A program made the translations under genes and the position numbers. Source: Diadophis punctatus similis (taxonomy: Eukaryota > Chordata > Lepidosauria > Squamata > Dipsadidae). Taken from it: 64,000 bases of DNA. The stretch spans positions 167,159,034 to 167,223,033 of the forward strand of contig JALIGW010000002.1 of NCBI GenBank assembly GCA_023053685.1, given 5' to 3'. The notes beneath the pieces are model-generated. The model was not told where the DNA came from. It saw nothing but the letters and a program-made list of their open reading frames with translations, and searched no databases. How positions within the stretch are numbered: the stretch's first letter is position 1; each line of letters starts with the position of its first letter. Below, piece after piece: positions 54,476-64,000 of this stretch.

Positions 54476-54864
54476 TGAAAGTCAAATCAGTTAAGTAGTC
54501 AGAAGTAATCCATTCAAAGCCCATTAGAGTTTTTAAGTGTGGTGTTAATTAATTAAATCATTAACTCAAATATAAATTTAAGTTGGGTATATCTAATACA
54601 AGCAGAGCAAGGAGACCTAGATTCTATTTGTATAATTAATCAAATTACTTTGGGGGAAATTGGGGTGTAGGTCAGGTCCTTCCTCTCTTCAAGTTTACTG
54701 GATAGCTGAGTGGACCATCTAGGAATCTTAGGATCCTTCAGCTGGAAATTCTGAAGCTAAGAGGTAAATCCTCCATTGGGAAAGCATTTAGCCACATGTA
54801 TCAGGAGGGTCTCCTCGCCTCTTCCTCCTACATTTATTCATTGATCATTGTCTGAACTCAACTT

Positions 54865-55012
54865 AAAAATTTAAAATTTTAAAATTTTGTATTTTTTTAA
54901 TTATTGGTATCGTTTTTATAGATTGTTTTTGAATTATGTTGTATGCCGCCCTGAGTCCCATGGGAGTTGGGCAGCATATAAAAACGACCAAATAAATAAA
55001 TAATAAATAAAC
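54865..55012 (+). repeat. L2-type LINE 3' tail
   Basis: GTTGTATGCCGCCCTGAGTC, GGGAGTTGGGCAGCATATAA and AAATAAATAAATAATAAATA. Confidence 0.75.
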
Positions 55013-55039
55013 TATAGATGGGTAAGAGGACAGCCTACA

Positions 55040-55434
55040 TGTCAGAACTACCATCTCACTTGTATTTCTCTCAATGGCAGTTTGCCATGGACTCTGGGGG
55101 GAGGGTATTGGATGGGAGGGGGAAAGCTTACTACACATCATACCTTATGGAGACACAGCATGAAGGTTAGAATGGCATGTAGTTGCATACCACCCAGCCC
55201 ACAATTGAAGATTGTTCCCCAAACAATTCATTTGAATATGATTGAACAATCGGAGACCAGCAGTGGGAAGTGGCTCAAGGGGGGGAAGTTAAATTTAGAG
55301 GTTTTGGCACCTGGATTTCAGTTATGGCTTTGCTCTACTGTATTCCCCTTGACCTTTAGTAAACTATACCTTTTTCACCAATTGGAGTCCAGGGTTGTTC
55401 TTATTTAAAGGTTCTAGCTGATGCAGGGCTGACA
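55040..55434 (+). mobile_element. possible solo LTR (weak)
   Basis: TGTCAGAACTACC to GCAGGGCTGACA gives TGTCAG/CTGACA ends, with flanks CTACA / CTATG. No clear AATAAA. Confidence 0.25.
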
Positions 55435-56885
55435 CTATGCCAATCTCCAAATAGTCTCCTCTCCTTCTGTTAGTTGGAGAAAGGATGGGATATGTTGTAT
55501 CAGAATAACAAAGCTCCAGGTGAAGATCCATAATGAGATTTTATACACGTTGTTTGCAAAGGTCAAGTTGTATTTCTGTTGTGCCTCTTTCTGGCAATAT
55601 CTTCTGAAAGAGATGGGTAGAGTGCCATTATTATTTTTTAACATTTCCCCACCCTGAGTATATTCAATTACTTGATCCAAATAGGAGAAAATATTATTCT
55701 GTGCTATTACTTGCCAACAGTTTACAAAGGCTGTTTTTACATCTGGGCAGATGAGGATCCATGACAGTCATGAATCCCCTTTAATATCTAACTGGGCCCT
55801 TAGTTATTTTTAACAGATGTATAATTTGGAGGGGGGGGGAGCTCTCCATAGTCTTAAACATAATGTTTGTCTGGATTAACTGTTGCACCCCTGTTCATTT
55901 GGACTAAATCCATTAACAGTTGCCTGTATGCCTTTAACCACATCTATTATTATTACTGGTACAGCGAGAACCCACAAATGTATTGAAAATAGTGCCAGGA
56001 GAAATCGCAATATCTCTGTCTAGATTTCAGCCAAAATAGCACACCTTTTAGGAAAGTTTATACTAGCAATTGACCTGTGGTACCAGTACTCTAAAGAGGA
56101 CTACAGGAAAATTGGACATGTTTCTGCTGTGGCAGCAAAAGCTATAAACATGTCTTATAAGTGTTTAAAGCTTGTAGCTGCTCTCCTTTACATATATTAA
56201 ATCTTCTACTGACATTCCCTTCTTGATAATACCCATTGGCCTGTTTGTTTGAAGTAGCATCCTTGCACTAATTTAAAGTCTGTTGTCTTGCCAAGACAAA
56301 ATGCCTTTTATGTCTGTTTGTGCAGGATGTATTCGCAGCTCGGATTCGTTTTCCTGAGGGAGTAGAATCTACTGAAAAGCCTCTTCTGTGCCATAACAGC
56401 AAGAGGAAAGAGGAAATGAGAAGGCTAGAGAATCTGCAGGAGTCCATCTTTATTTCTTAGGACACAAACAATTTGGTCTATTGAGCCAAAGCTTTGCTCT
56501 TTGTGCCACGCTCAATAAAAATGCCGTTGACTGAGAAGCTGACAAAACGCAGTTTTAACCCTTCTTTTACGTATTATTAACTAGACTAGAGCATGACGTT
56601 CACTGGTTTTTGCCACTGCAGTCCTGTTTCAGATTTAATGATCTTCACAATGGACCACTCCAGCCAAATATTTCTGTACTAACAAGAAAGGTACAAAGCA
56701 AAATTGTAACCCATCAATCAGGCTCCCTAACTGTATAGAGGCAAAATGCCCAATCAGATGCCTGAGATTTATCCCCTATCAGCACGAAGGGACAGAAGTA
56801 GAAGAGACAAGCAGAGAGTGAAACCTTCTCCCCTCTTGGGATTTTTTTCCCTTTTGTTTTGTCTTGGGTTTTTTTGTGTTTGTTT
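55435..56885. other. FGF1 intron, no feature recognised
   Basis: About 1.45 kb of non-repetitive sequence. 56,280-56,560 is the least AT-rich part and a candidate for conserved non-coding sequence, but nothing diagnostic is visible. Confidence 0.35.
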
Positions 56886-56893
56886 GTTTTTTG

Positions 56894-57062
56894 GTGCCTT
56901 CTAATTAATCTTGACTCCTGGTGATTGCCTGGACAACCCCTTCCATTTTCTTTGCAAGATTCTGAACTAATTTGCCATCCCTTGCTTCTTCTTAGGGCTG
57001 AGAGATAGTGAATGGCCCAAGGTCATCCAGCTGACATCATGCCTAAAGTGGGATTTTTGCTC
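56894..57062 (-). mobile_element. tRNA-derived SINE (Sauria type) fragment, minus strand
   Basis: GACTCCTGGTGATTGCCTGG, TTCTTTGCAAGATTCTGAAC and AGGGCTGAGAGATAGTGAAT match the other Sauria-type copies. Confidence 0.65.
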
Positions 57063-57445
57063 AGAGATATTATTATTCTGGTTGATTGCAGAGTCAGTCA
57101 GATGTTTAGGCTGGGTTTGGGATTTTGGTCCACTTATCAAATCCTTCCAAAGGACATGGAATAGGCAGATATTGTTGTTTAATAATATTAAAGGTATTAC
57201 TACAGGATACAGTATATCATTATGGTTCATTGCGCAATCAGCCAGATGCTCGGACTGGATTTGGCATGTTTACCCATCAAGTGGCTGATGTGGATATTTG
57301 ATGGTATCATTTTGGTTCATTGCACAGTCAGCCAGATGCTCAGGATTTGGCTGGATTCCACCTATCAAGTCCTTACTAAGGACCTGAAATAAGCAGATGT
57401 GGCTGTATTAAAGGTATAATCATTATGGTTACTATTGATATGCAG

Positions 57446-57758
57446 CAGAGGTGGGTTCCTGCCGAAGCTGTCCGGTGCAGAGCTCCGGTAGGGAGCGGTC
57501 GATTGCACAATTTGCACGTGACCACTCCGGAGCCCTCTCTGCCGGTCCGTCGCGCGCGTCACCATCTTTTTCGGTGAATTTTTGGGCAATTTTGCTTCTG
57601 TGCATGCGCGGAAGCAAAATTGCGCTGAAATTGCACGTGTGTGCGCGTCCCCTTGCGAGATTTCAGCGAGTGCACGTAGCGAGCGAGCGCACGCGCACCC
57701 AAAACGTAGAGATGCGCACACCGCGCACTGGCACAGGTAAGTAAGCAACCCGCCCCTG
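57446..57758. mobile_element. hAT-type MITE in FGF1 intron
   Basis: CAGAGGTGGGTTCCTGCC to CAACCCGCCCCTG, flanks ATATGCAG / GTATGCAG (7 of 8). Confidence 0.85.
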
Positions 57759-57769
57759 GTATGCAGATG

Positions 57770-58369
57770 CTCCCAGATTTAGTGCTACCTAACTCAATAG
57801 CTGCATTTAACTGACTTTATTTGATCTCAAAATTAAGCAGGATCAAACATGGTCAGTGGCTGAGTGGGAGATTCTCAGGGAATCCCAAGATTCTAGCCTA
57901 AACTATTAAGTTAAAAGAGAAATCCTACCAATGGCAAATGGCAAATGACTTCTGTGTTGTAATCAAGGAATCTACTTGGTTGATCACCAACATCTGAGCT
58001 CCACTCAAGGGGGATGAGCTTTACTTACTAAAAAAATATAGAGTTCAATTATTCCATGTTTCTATTATTCAACAGATTTTTATGTGGTAAGAAAAAATAT
58101 ATGGAATTAGTATGAATACATGGGTGGATAACAAGTGAAATTTGCCAACATAAATCTGAATCAGATATGTGATGATGGTACAACTAACATCTTATCAAGA
58201 AAGGCCCTACAGCTGCTAATATCTATCCAGTGGTGGTATAATGTAGAAAAGTGGCCTTTGGCCTCTGATAGGAAGCAAGTTTTCCCATGCTATCAGTTAA
58301 TCTGCCTTTCTCTTCTTTGTGCTTTTACAGATTTACAAATTGGCTGTTTTCTTTATGAATTGCATGACT
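57770..58369. other. FGF1 intron, no feature recognised
   Basis: AT-rich unique-looking spacer. The 211-codon frame 58,135-58,770 runs through this into the next MITE and is not a gene. Confidence 0.4.
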
Positions 58370-58377
58370 CTACAGTA

Positions 58378-58705
58378 CAGGGATGGGTTCCACTTACGCT
58401 TGCCACCGGTTCGCATCGCGCGTGCGTCCCCTCGCGCAATTTGGCTTCTGTGCATGCTCAGAAGCAGGAAAGAGCCCAAAACACAGCTGAGGAGCTAATC
58501 AGCTGTGCTTCGGGCGAAGAAATAAAGGTCAGAATTCACCCGCAGGCGGGCGGGAGGGCCATTTTTCAAGCCGCGGAAGGGGAAAAATTCACAAAAAATG
58601 CAAAAAAAAGATGGCGGCACCCACGGACCGGCACCGACAGTGACGTCACCAGTGGGTCGCTACCAGTTTGGGCGATCCGTCCGAACCAGGAGGAACCCAC
58701 CCCTG
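58378..58705. mobile_element. hAT-type MITE in FGF1 intron
   Basis: CAGGGATGGGTTCCACTTACG to GGAACCCACCCCTG, perfect duplication CTACAGTA. Has AAGATGGCGGC (58,608-58,618) and TGACGTCA (58,641-58,648). Confidence 0.9.
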
Positions 58706-58714
58706 CTACAGTAT

Positions 58715-60015
58715 ATGTGCATGATTTATCTACGTCTACTTCAGCATTTTCTCTTTTTCTGCATTTCTAATATATTAATCATACGTATACTATGAGAACC
58801 TTGAAATATTTGATGCTGGGATGAAATTCCTTGTCAGTGAAAATTGGGTAGTGAGATGGCAAAAGATGAAAGAATAATAAGTCAAGCTTTATTGCTATTA
58901 TTTGTACTACATCAAGACAAACAGTGTCTGATTGGACATCAGCGCACACATATGCATAACTACCTAGTTTCTCAGTAGGGTCTTCTGTGCTTCTCTTTGC
59001 ATATCCTGCATTGCTGAGCACTAACTGAAATCCAGCTGGATTCCTTGGTGCAAGATGTACTGAAGATGGAATCAAATGTACAGGCCAATTCTAAGAAAAG
59101 CACTTATTTTAAAAAAAAGAAAAGCCACAAGAACACTTGGTTTTCCTCCCCTGCCCCAGCTCTGCTATCTTTCCCCCCCCCCCGAAAGTCAGTTTATGGT
59201 TGAGGTTTATTAGAAATAGCATTTACATACTCATGCTTGCACCCTCAACACTGGTCTGAATGGAGATGATCTCATCCTGAATAAACACAGCAAAGGACAG
59301 GCAGGAAGTCGCTAATGTAGAGTAAACTGGCATATTGCCTTTCTGAAATCTTGTTCAAGTGCTAGAGATAGGAAAGCAAACAAGCTAGAGATTCTGTAAA
59401 AGCACAAGTGTGCTTCCAGTTTTCAAGAACAAGCACAAGACAAAATGCCACATGCTGTGAAATCACTTGTCAGGAATCTCTGCCCAAGGAGGCAGCCTGA
59501 TCTCCAGTGCTACACAGGCTAAATGGGACTCACTTTTTGGAAATTTTGGCTAAGTATCTTCATGTCTTGACTGTCCCCTCTGGATCTCCTGCAGGGATCT
59601 GGACTTGCTGACATCTGTGCTCACTCTGGGATCTAAAAATTATATATAACAAATTATACATGTCTCATAGAGCTGGTTTCTTAAAAATCAGCCGTTTCCA
59701 TCCATGCTGTAGGCCTTTTCCCACTCACTAAAATGTCATGCATGGAAAGTGTTATGCAGCTAAAATATAACACATGCTTTTGCCAGCACTTTGAATTTCA
59801 ACATTAAGTTCCAGCAGCAGCCTAGTCAAAACACTTAGATATTAAGCGTAAATCAAAACTATATCTCTCTTCTAGAAAGCAGTTCTTCAACCTGGTTTCC
59901 TCCAGGTATGGAGCTTTAACTCCCAGAACTCCCAGATTTCCAAAGCAGTCCACTGGCTTTGTAACTTTCTTCAAGCAAAACCAAGTAATAGGAGCAATAC
60001 CTAGCAATAGTTTCC
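58715..60015. other. FGF1 intron, no feature recognised
   Basis: Mostly unique-looking; a C-run (59,172-59,181) and short A-runs. Confidence 0.35.
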
Positions 60016-60019
60016 CATG

Positions 60020-60142
60020 TAACCTTTGGAAATTGTGGGAGCTTCATCACTTGAGACTTTCAAGAAGAGATTGGACTGCCATTTGTCAGAAATGGTGTAG
60101 AGTCTCCTCCTACAAGGTCCCTTCCAACTCTGTTAATCTGTA
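60020..60142 (+). repeat. CR1 LINE 3' end fragment
   Basis: AAATTGTGGGAGCTTCATC, AAGAAGAGATTGGACTGCCA and AAGGTCCCTTCCAACTCTGT match the CR1 3' end. Confidence 0.7.
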
Positions 60143-60144
60143 CA

Positions 60145-61650
60145 AAACTAGGGGAAACTTCCACAAGAAAAAGAAGTAGCACAGCCATGATGACAAATGC
60201 CAAAAATGCACAGAAAGCCACTTCAGGTCTCCAACCCGAAACAAGAGATCTACTTTGAAGCCATTATGCCATTGCAGAATGCATGTGTGAATCAGTCCCA
60301 TGAATGGACGCACCAGATAAGAAAGGAAACTAATTTCATGGCAACAGAAGGGAAGATGTTTAGATTGACAACTGCATATCCATCAGCTAGACAGGAGTTA
60401 TGAGAATGAGAGAAAACCCACTTGTATAAATGCTTGGCAGGTTTAATAGAGGAAGCCTCTCATTGTCTCCATGCTCATCAAGGATAGAAGCCTCAGCCAC
60501 ACATATGTTTAAATACTGTGAAATAGAGAAAGGCAATGAATTACAGTTGGTAGAAGCCTTCAGGAGCACTGAATCCATTCCCCTGATCTAGGGCAAATGG
60601 AGTCAAAAAAAGTCAGGCTGGCAGCCACAAGTGAGTGTGTGTGTGTGTGTGTGTGTCTGTGTCTGTGTGTCTGTGTTTGAGTGTGTGTAGATGTGGATGC
60701 TACTTGACTTTTTCCTTTACCCCCAATCCCATAGACCTCACACTGCTCAGGACAGGTATCCAAATTAAAGCATCCTTAAAAGATCAGAGCTTCTGTTTGA
60801 ATGTAAGACCATTCAAGTCTTCCCTCTGGGACCATAGAGAATTTTTCCAGTGTGGTATTTTTTCAGAGGTATAAGACAGCTTTTTTATGGTCCTTTCCAT
60901 TCCCCCAATCTTTTTTTTTTAATATGTACGTCACACATATCTGCATTTCAGACCAAGCAACTTCAGGTTTTTTCGAAGCTGCCCAAAATAGGCCCAACTT
61001 CAGCATGAAAGGTACAACTTGATGCTCTAGAATTGCATGCTATTCTAAAAAAATTTTTTTTCAAAAAGGAGTGAACCCCCAGAGTTCCTTCAAGTGTAGC
61101 CAAGGAATTTTAGTGCTCCAAGTGACAGAAGAAGAACATTATTAACCTGGGAAGTAATGATATTAACTGGATTTATTTATTTATTTAAAAAAAGTCCTAC
61201 ATTAACATTACTTTTGTTTGTTCCTGCCCACTTTTTGGGTCTGTGCTTTTCTATGACTGAGAAAATCCAAACCCCTAAGTTGGAAGGGCTTGCTTTTGTT
61301 GTCATAAGACCATAAGAAAAATCCTGCTGCCTGTTAATTCAGCCTTTGGTTTTCAAAAATGGACGGATATTCTGGGTATTCGCAAACCAGGAGCACACAC
61401 ACATAAAGGCATTTTGTTTTCATAGTTGTTGGGTGATGACAGCCTTTGAATTAGTTACTATTTCCTAACAACCACCTGATTTAGTGTTCAGTTCTGGTTT
61501 TATACATATGAATTTATTTCTTCTACCTCTGTTTCTAACCTGAAGTTCCCAGAAGTTCTGGCTAATATTTCCCATAGCTGGGAATTCCGGAAACAACTGC
61601 AATTCAACACATCTTGATAAAATTCCAATTTGGGGAAAGATTCCCTAATA
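60145..61650. other. FGF1 intron; (GT)n at 60,632-60,690, otherwise nothing recognised
   Basis: A GTGTGT/GTCTGTGT array is the only clear feature. Confidence 0.4.
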
Positions 61651-61654
61651 CATC

Positions 61655-61968
61655 AGGCAGGCAGGCAGGCAAAAAGGAAGGAAGGGAGGGAGGGAGGGAG
61701 GGGGGGAGGGAAGGAAGGAAGGAAGGAAGGAAGGAAGGAAGGAAGGAAGGAAGGGAGGGAGGGAGGGAGGGAGGGAGGGAGGGAGGCGGGAGGGAGGGAG
61801 GGAGGGAGGGCAGGCAGGCAGGCAGGCAGGGAGGGAGGGAGGGAAGGAAGGAAGGAAGGCAGAAGGGAGGGAGGGAGGGAGGGCGGGAAGGAAGGAGGGA
61901 AGGAAGGAAGGAAGGAAGGAAGGAAGGAAGGAAGGAAGGAAGGAAGGAAGGAAGGAAGGAAGGAAGGG
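61655..61968. repeat. (GGAA)n/(GGGA)n/(GGCA)n microsatellite, about 310 bp
   Basis: Tetranucleotide array beginning with GGCA units, then GGAA, GGGA, GGCA, GGAA. Frames across it are artefacts. Confidence 0.95.
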
Positions 61969-61974
61969 CTAATT

Positions 61975-62441
61975 AGGGGTAAATAACCCATTAGGTATCA
62001 CTCTTGAATTATAATTTTCTCTCTCTTTTCTCCTGGAAGTAGTTTCAAGCCAACACATTCTTTAAAAAATGTATGTTTGCTAACTAATGCTAGAAATGAA
62101 TTTATTGTAAATGAGTTATTAAACTTGGACATCCTGATGAAAAAATATTTACAGAGGAAACTCTTTAACGGTTATGTGCCAGTGGAATAACCCTAGTTAC
62201 AAAGTACACTTCTTGGTGCAGACTGTGTAAATAAACTTGGGTAGTGCCCTTACTTTCCACAGCCCATTAAGCTAATGCAATTATATTTGTATAGAGCTAG
62301 GAAGAGATTCAGAAAAGCCTTGGTTCTGTCTTCGGAAACCGGGCTTGGCAAGTTGAGGTCCCTCATCAGCATGAGGTTCTCAATCCTTCATTTTGCAAGT
62401 CAATCAGGCTAAACCATACACATTTTCATGCAATCCGAAGT
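61975..62441. other. FGF1 intron, no feature recognised
   Basis: Unique-looking spacer. Confidence 0.4.
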
Positions 62442-62449
62442 TCCTAGGA

Positions 62450-62875
62450 CAGTGATGGCGAACCTTTTTTCCCTCGGGTGCCGAAAGTGCGTGCGCATGC
62501 ACTATCATGCACGTGCGAGTGCCCACACCCATAATTCAAGGCCTAGGGAGGGTGAAAACGGCCTCCCCCACCCCCGCAGAGGCCCTCTAGAGGCCAGAAA
62601 CGGCCCATTTCCCAACTTCTGGTGGGCCCGGTAGGCTCATTTTTTGCCCTCCCCCGGCTCCAGAGGCTTCCCTGGAGTCTGGGGAGGATGAAAACGCCTC
62701 CCCGGAGGCCCTCCAGAAACCTAAAATGCCCTCCAAGAGCCTCCATGCCAGCCGAAAATCAGCTGGCCGGTGTACCCATGCGTGCTGGAGCTGAGCTAGT
62801 GCAACGACTCGCGTGCCGGCAGATATGGCTCCACGTGCCACCTGGGGCACTCGTGCCATAGGTTCGCCATCACTG
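62450..62875. mobile_element. hAT-type MITE, CAGTGATGGCGAACC family, in FGF1 intron
   Basis: CAGTGATGGCGAACCTTTT to TAGGTTCGCCATCACTG, perfect duplication TCCTAGGA. It lies 140 bp upstream of FGF1 exon 2. Confidence 0.92.
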
Positions 62876-63014
62876 TCCTAGGATAACACCAATGTATTAT
62901 CAGTCTTGGGCCAATCTTGGCAATTAATTTAGTCCTCACTGCACAGTTTCAACAATAGTTATGTATTAACAGTGGTTCATAATCCATCCTAATTTTTTTT
63001 CTTTCAAACTATAG

Positions 63015-63118
63015 TTCAGTTACTGCTCAGTACAGAATATTTTGGGGCAGTGTACATAAAGGGCATCGGATCTGGATTGTACTTGGCTATGGATGTCAAT
63101 GGACGCTTACATGGCTCG
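63015..63118 (+). CDS. FGF1: FGF1, second coding exon (104 nt)
   Basis: This is the middle coding exon of the FGF beta-trefoil core. It is bounded by an acceptor (tactatag-type, 63,011-63,014) and a perfect donor (TCG|gtaagt). Its length, 104 nt, is the standard FGF middle-exon length. Two leading bases complete the codon left by the exon at 53,631-53,766 (A+TT = Ile), so splicing keeps frame. The translation contains LLLSTEYFGAVYIKG followed by SGLYLAMDVNGRLHGS. VYIK, YLAMD and a final GS fit FGF1 better than other FGFs. About 21 of 35 residues match remembered human FGF1, low for a protein normally well conserved in amniotes. The heparin-binding last exon lies outside the window. A fast-evolving FGF1 is the simplest reading; a diverged FGF1 duplicate or early pseudogene is possible, but splice sites and frame are intact. 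Confidence 0.9.
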
Positions 63119-63120
63119 GT

Positions 63121-63505
63121 AAGTATAAAGTTCCCATGATATTAACTATAGAGAAGCTTTGAGGATAGCAAAGATCTTGTAGCTTGGAGAGCTTGGAATA
63201 TCAAAAATCATTCACACATGGACAATTAAATGTCACTTGTTTTTGCTGCTGGGTGGATGCTTTTTGGCCAATCTTTATTTCTGGAAAAAGAAAAAGAAAA
63301 ATTTGAAAACATTCAGAAACATTTTAGCTATTAGAAAGTGGCAGTGTTCCTCCAGATAAGATGAAACCATTAGAAGGAATTGAGACATATTTAAATCTAA
63401 ATGAAATAAGGCCCAACCAGTAATCAGGTTTGCTAGGTTTTGCTGGTCTATATAATAAAAAAGAATTGATAGGAAGACTTACTAACAGCCTTGCAAGATA
63501 AATGG
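63121..63505. other. FGF1 second intron start, no feature recognised
   Basis: AT-rich unique-looking sequence after the donor. Confidence 0.4.
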
Positions 63506-63513
63506 TAAGTACC

Positions 63514-64000
63514 CAGCGGTGGGTTCCTACCGGTGCGGTCCACTCTATAGCACCGGTAGCGGCCCGCTGGTGACGTCACAGTATCGGTGCGGTCAATTGC
63601 CGGTGCCTGGGCACCGCCATTTTTTTTTAATTTTTTTTTTTAATTTTAAATTTTTTTAAAAAAATTTCTTCTGCGCATGCCCAGAAGCCGAGCTTCCGGC
63701 ACTGTGCATGCGCTGCCTTCCTACCCCACAGTAAGTCCAAGCAGGGAAGGATGGCTGAGGGAGCATGTGAGAAGCTGAAAGAACGGGCGGCAGGAGCTAT
63801 CTCCATTCCCCTCCCTTCAGCAGTCCGAGAAGCCACGAACACGCGGTGATGATCCTAGGCATTTTCACACGTTCGAGGCTTCTCGAGCTGCCGAGGGGAG
63901 GGGGAATGGGCGGCAGGGCCTATCTCAGTTCCCCTCCTTTCAGCAGTCCGAGAAGCCACGCCCACCCGGTCACATGGCTAGCAAGCCACACCCACAATTA
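63514..64000. mobile_element. long hAT-type MITE, cut by the window edge
   Basis: CAGCGGTGGGTTCCTACCGG start, TGACGTCA at 63,571-63,578. The body is homologous, in inverse orientation, to 22,223-22,849. The right end is outside the window. Confidence 0.8.

Noticed and set aside
58135..58770. 211-codon ORF as a gene
   Set aside because: It runs from AT-rich intron into a MITE with perfect target duplication; no domain, no splice logic.
61614..61991. 118-120-codon Gly/Lys/Glu frames on both strands
   Set aside because: Translation of a GGAA/GGGA tetranucleotide array.

Overview
The window is vertebrate, almost certainly squamate reptile and most likely snake, nuclear DNA. It has no bacterial-style operons. 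It consists of intronic or intergenic sequence packed with amniote and squamate repeats: L2, CR1 and RTE/BovB LINE pieces, tRNA-derived SINEs of Sauria type, Tigger-like and mariner elements, a dense set of short hAT-type elements, and long GA/CT, GT, AATAG and GGAA microsatellites. A LINE 3' end followed by an (AATAG)n array at 51.0-51.3 kb is the arrangement described for snake CR1-type LINEs.

One host gene is supported: FGF1 (acidic fibroblast growth factor), on the plus strand. Its first coding exon lies at 53,566-53,766 (CDS from the in-frame ATG at 53,631) and its second, a typical 104-nt FGF middle exon, at 63,015-63,118. They are separated by a repeat-filled intron of about 9.2 kb, and the last coding exon lies beyond the right edge. 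Everything left of 53.5 kb is therefore probably 5' intron or upstream sequence of FGF1. A non-repetitive stretch at about 0.95-1.56 kb ending in a consensus splice donor is a possible promoter or untranslated first exon. The gene is unusually divergent. The usual start ATG is out of frame by one base, opens an 11-codon upstream ORF, and that ORF stops by overlapping the next in-frame ATG (ATGA). The lysine pair of the N-terminal nuclear-localisation motif is also replaced.

Layout: 0.15-0.72 kb, foldback mariner; 2.4 kb, palindromic hAT MITE; 4.16-6.14 kb, a 2-kb TA-flanked non-autonomous transposon carrying a CpG-rich, spliceable ORF, a TATA promoter and two strong palindromes; 6.6-18 kb, MITEs, a solo LTR, BovB and CR1 fragments and microsatellites; 19.4-20.7 kb, a CR1 with another CR1 nested inside; 22-26 kb, MITEs; 26.7-31 kb, SINEs, an L2 fragment and a BovB endonuclease fragment; 31.4-32.9 kb, a MITE, a GT/GA microsatellite and a BovB 3' fragment; 34.8-36.5 kb, an L2 with a long open RT frame; 38.9-43.8 kb, a young Ty3/gypsy LTR retrotransposon inserted in a SINE and itself carrying a SINE in gag; 45-52.6 kb, LINE fragments, MITEs, a hairpin and solo LTRs; 53.5-63.1 kb, FGF1 exons and intron.

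Most open frames of 60-160 codons here are chance frames in repeats or simple-sequence DNA. Comparisons with named families and with human FGF1 are from memory, without a database search.
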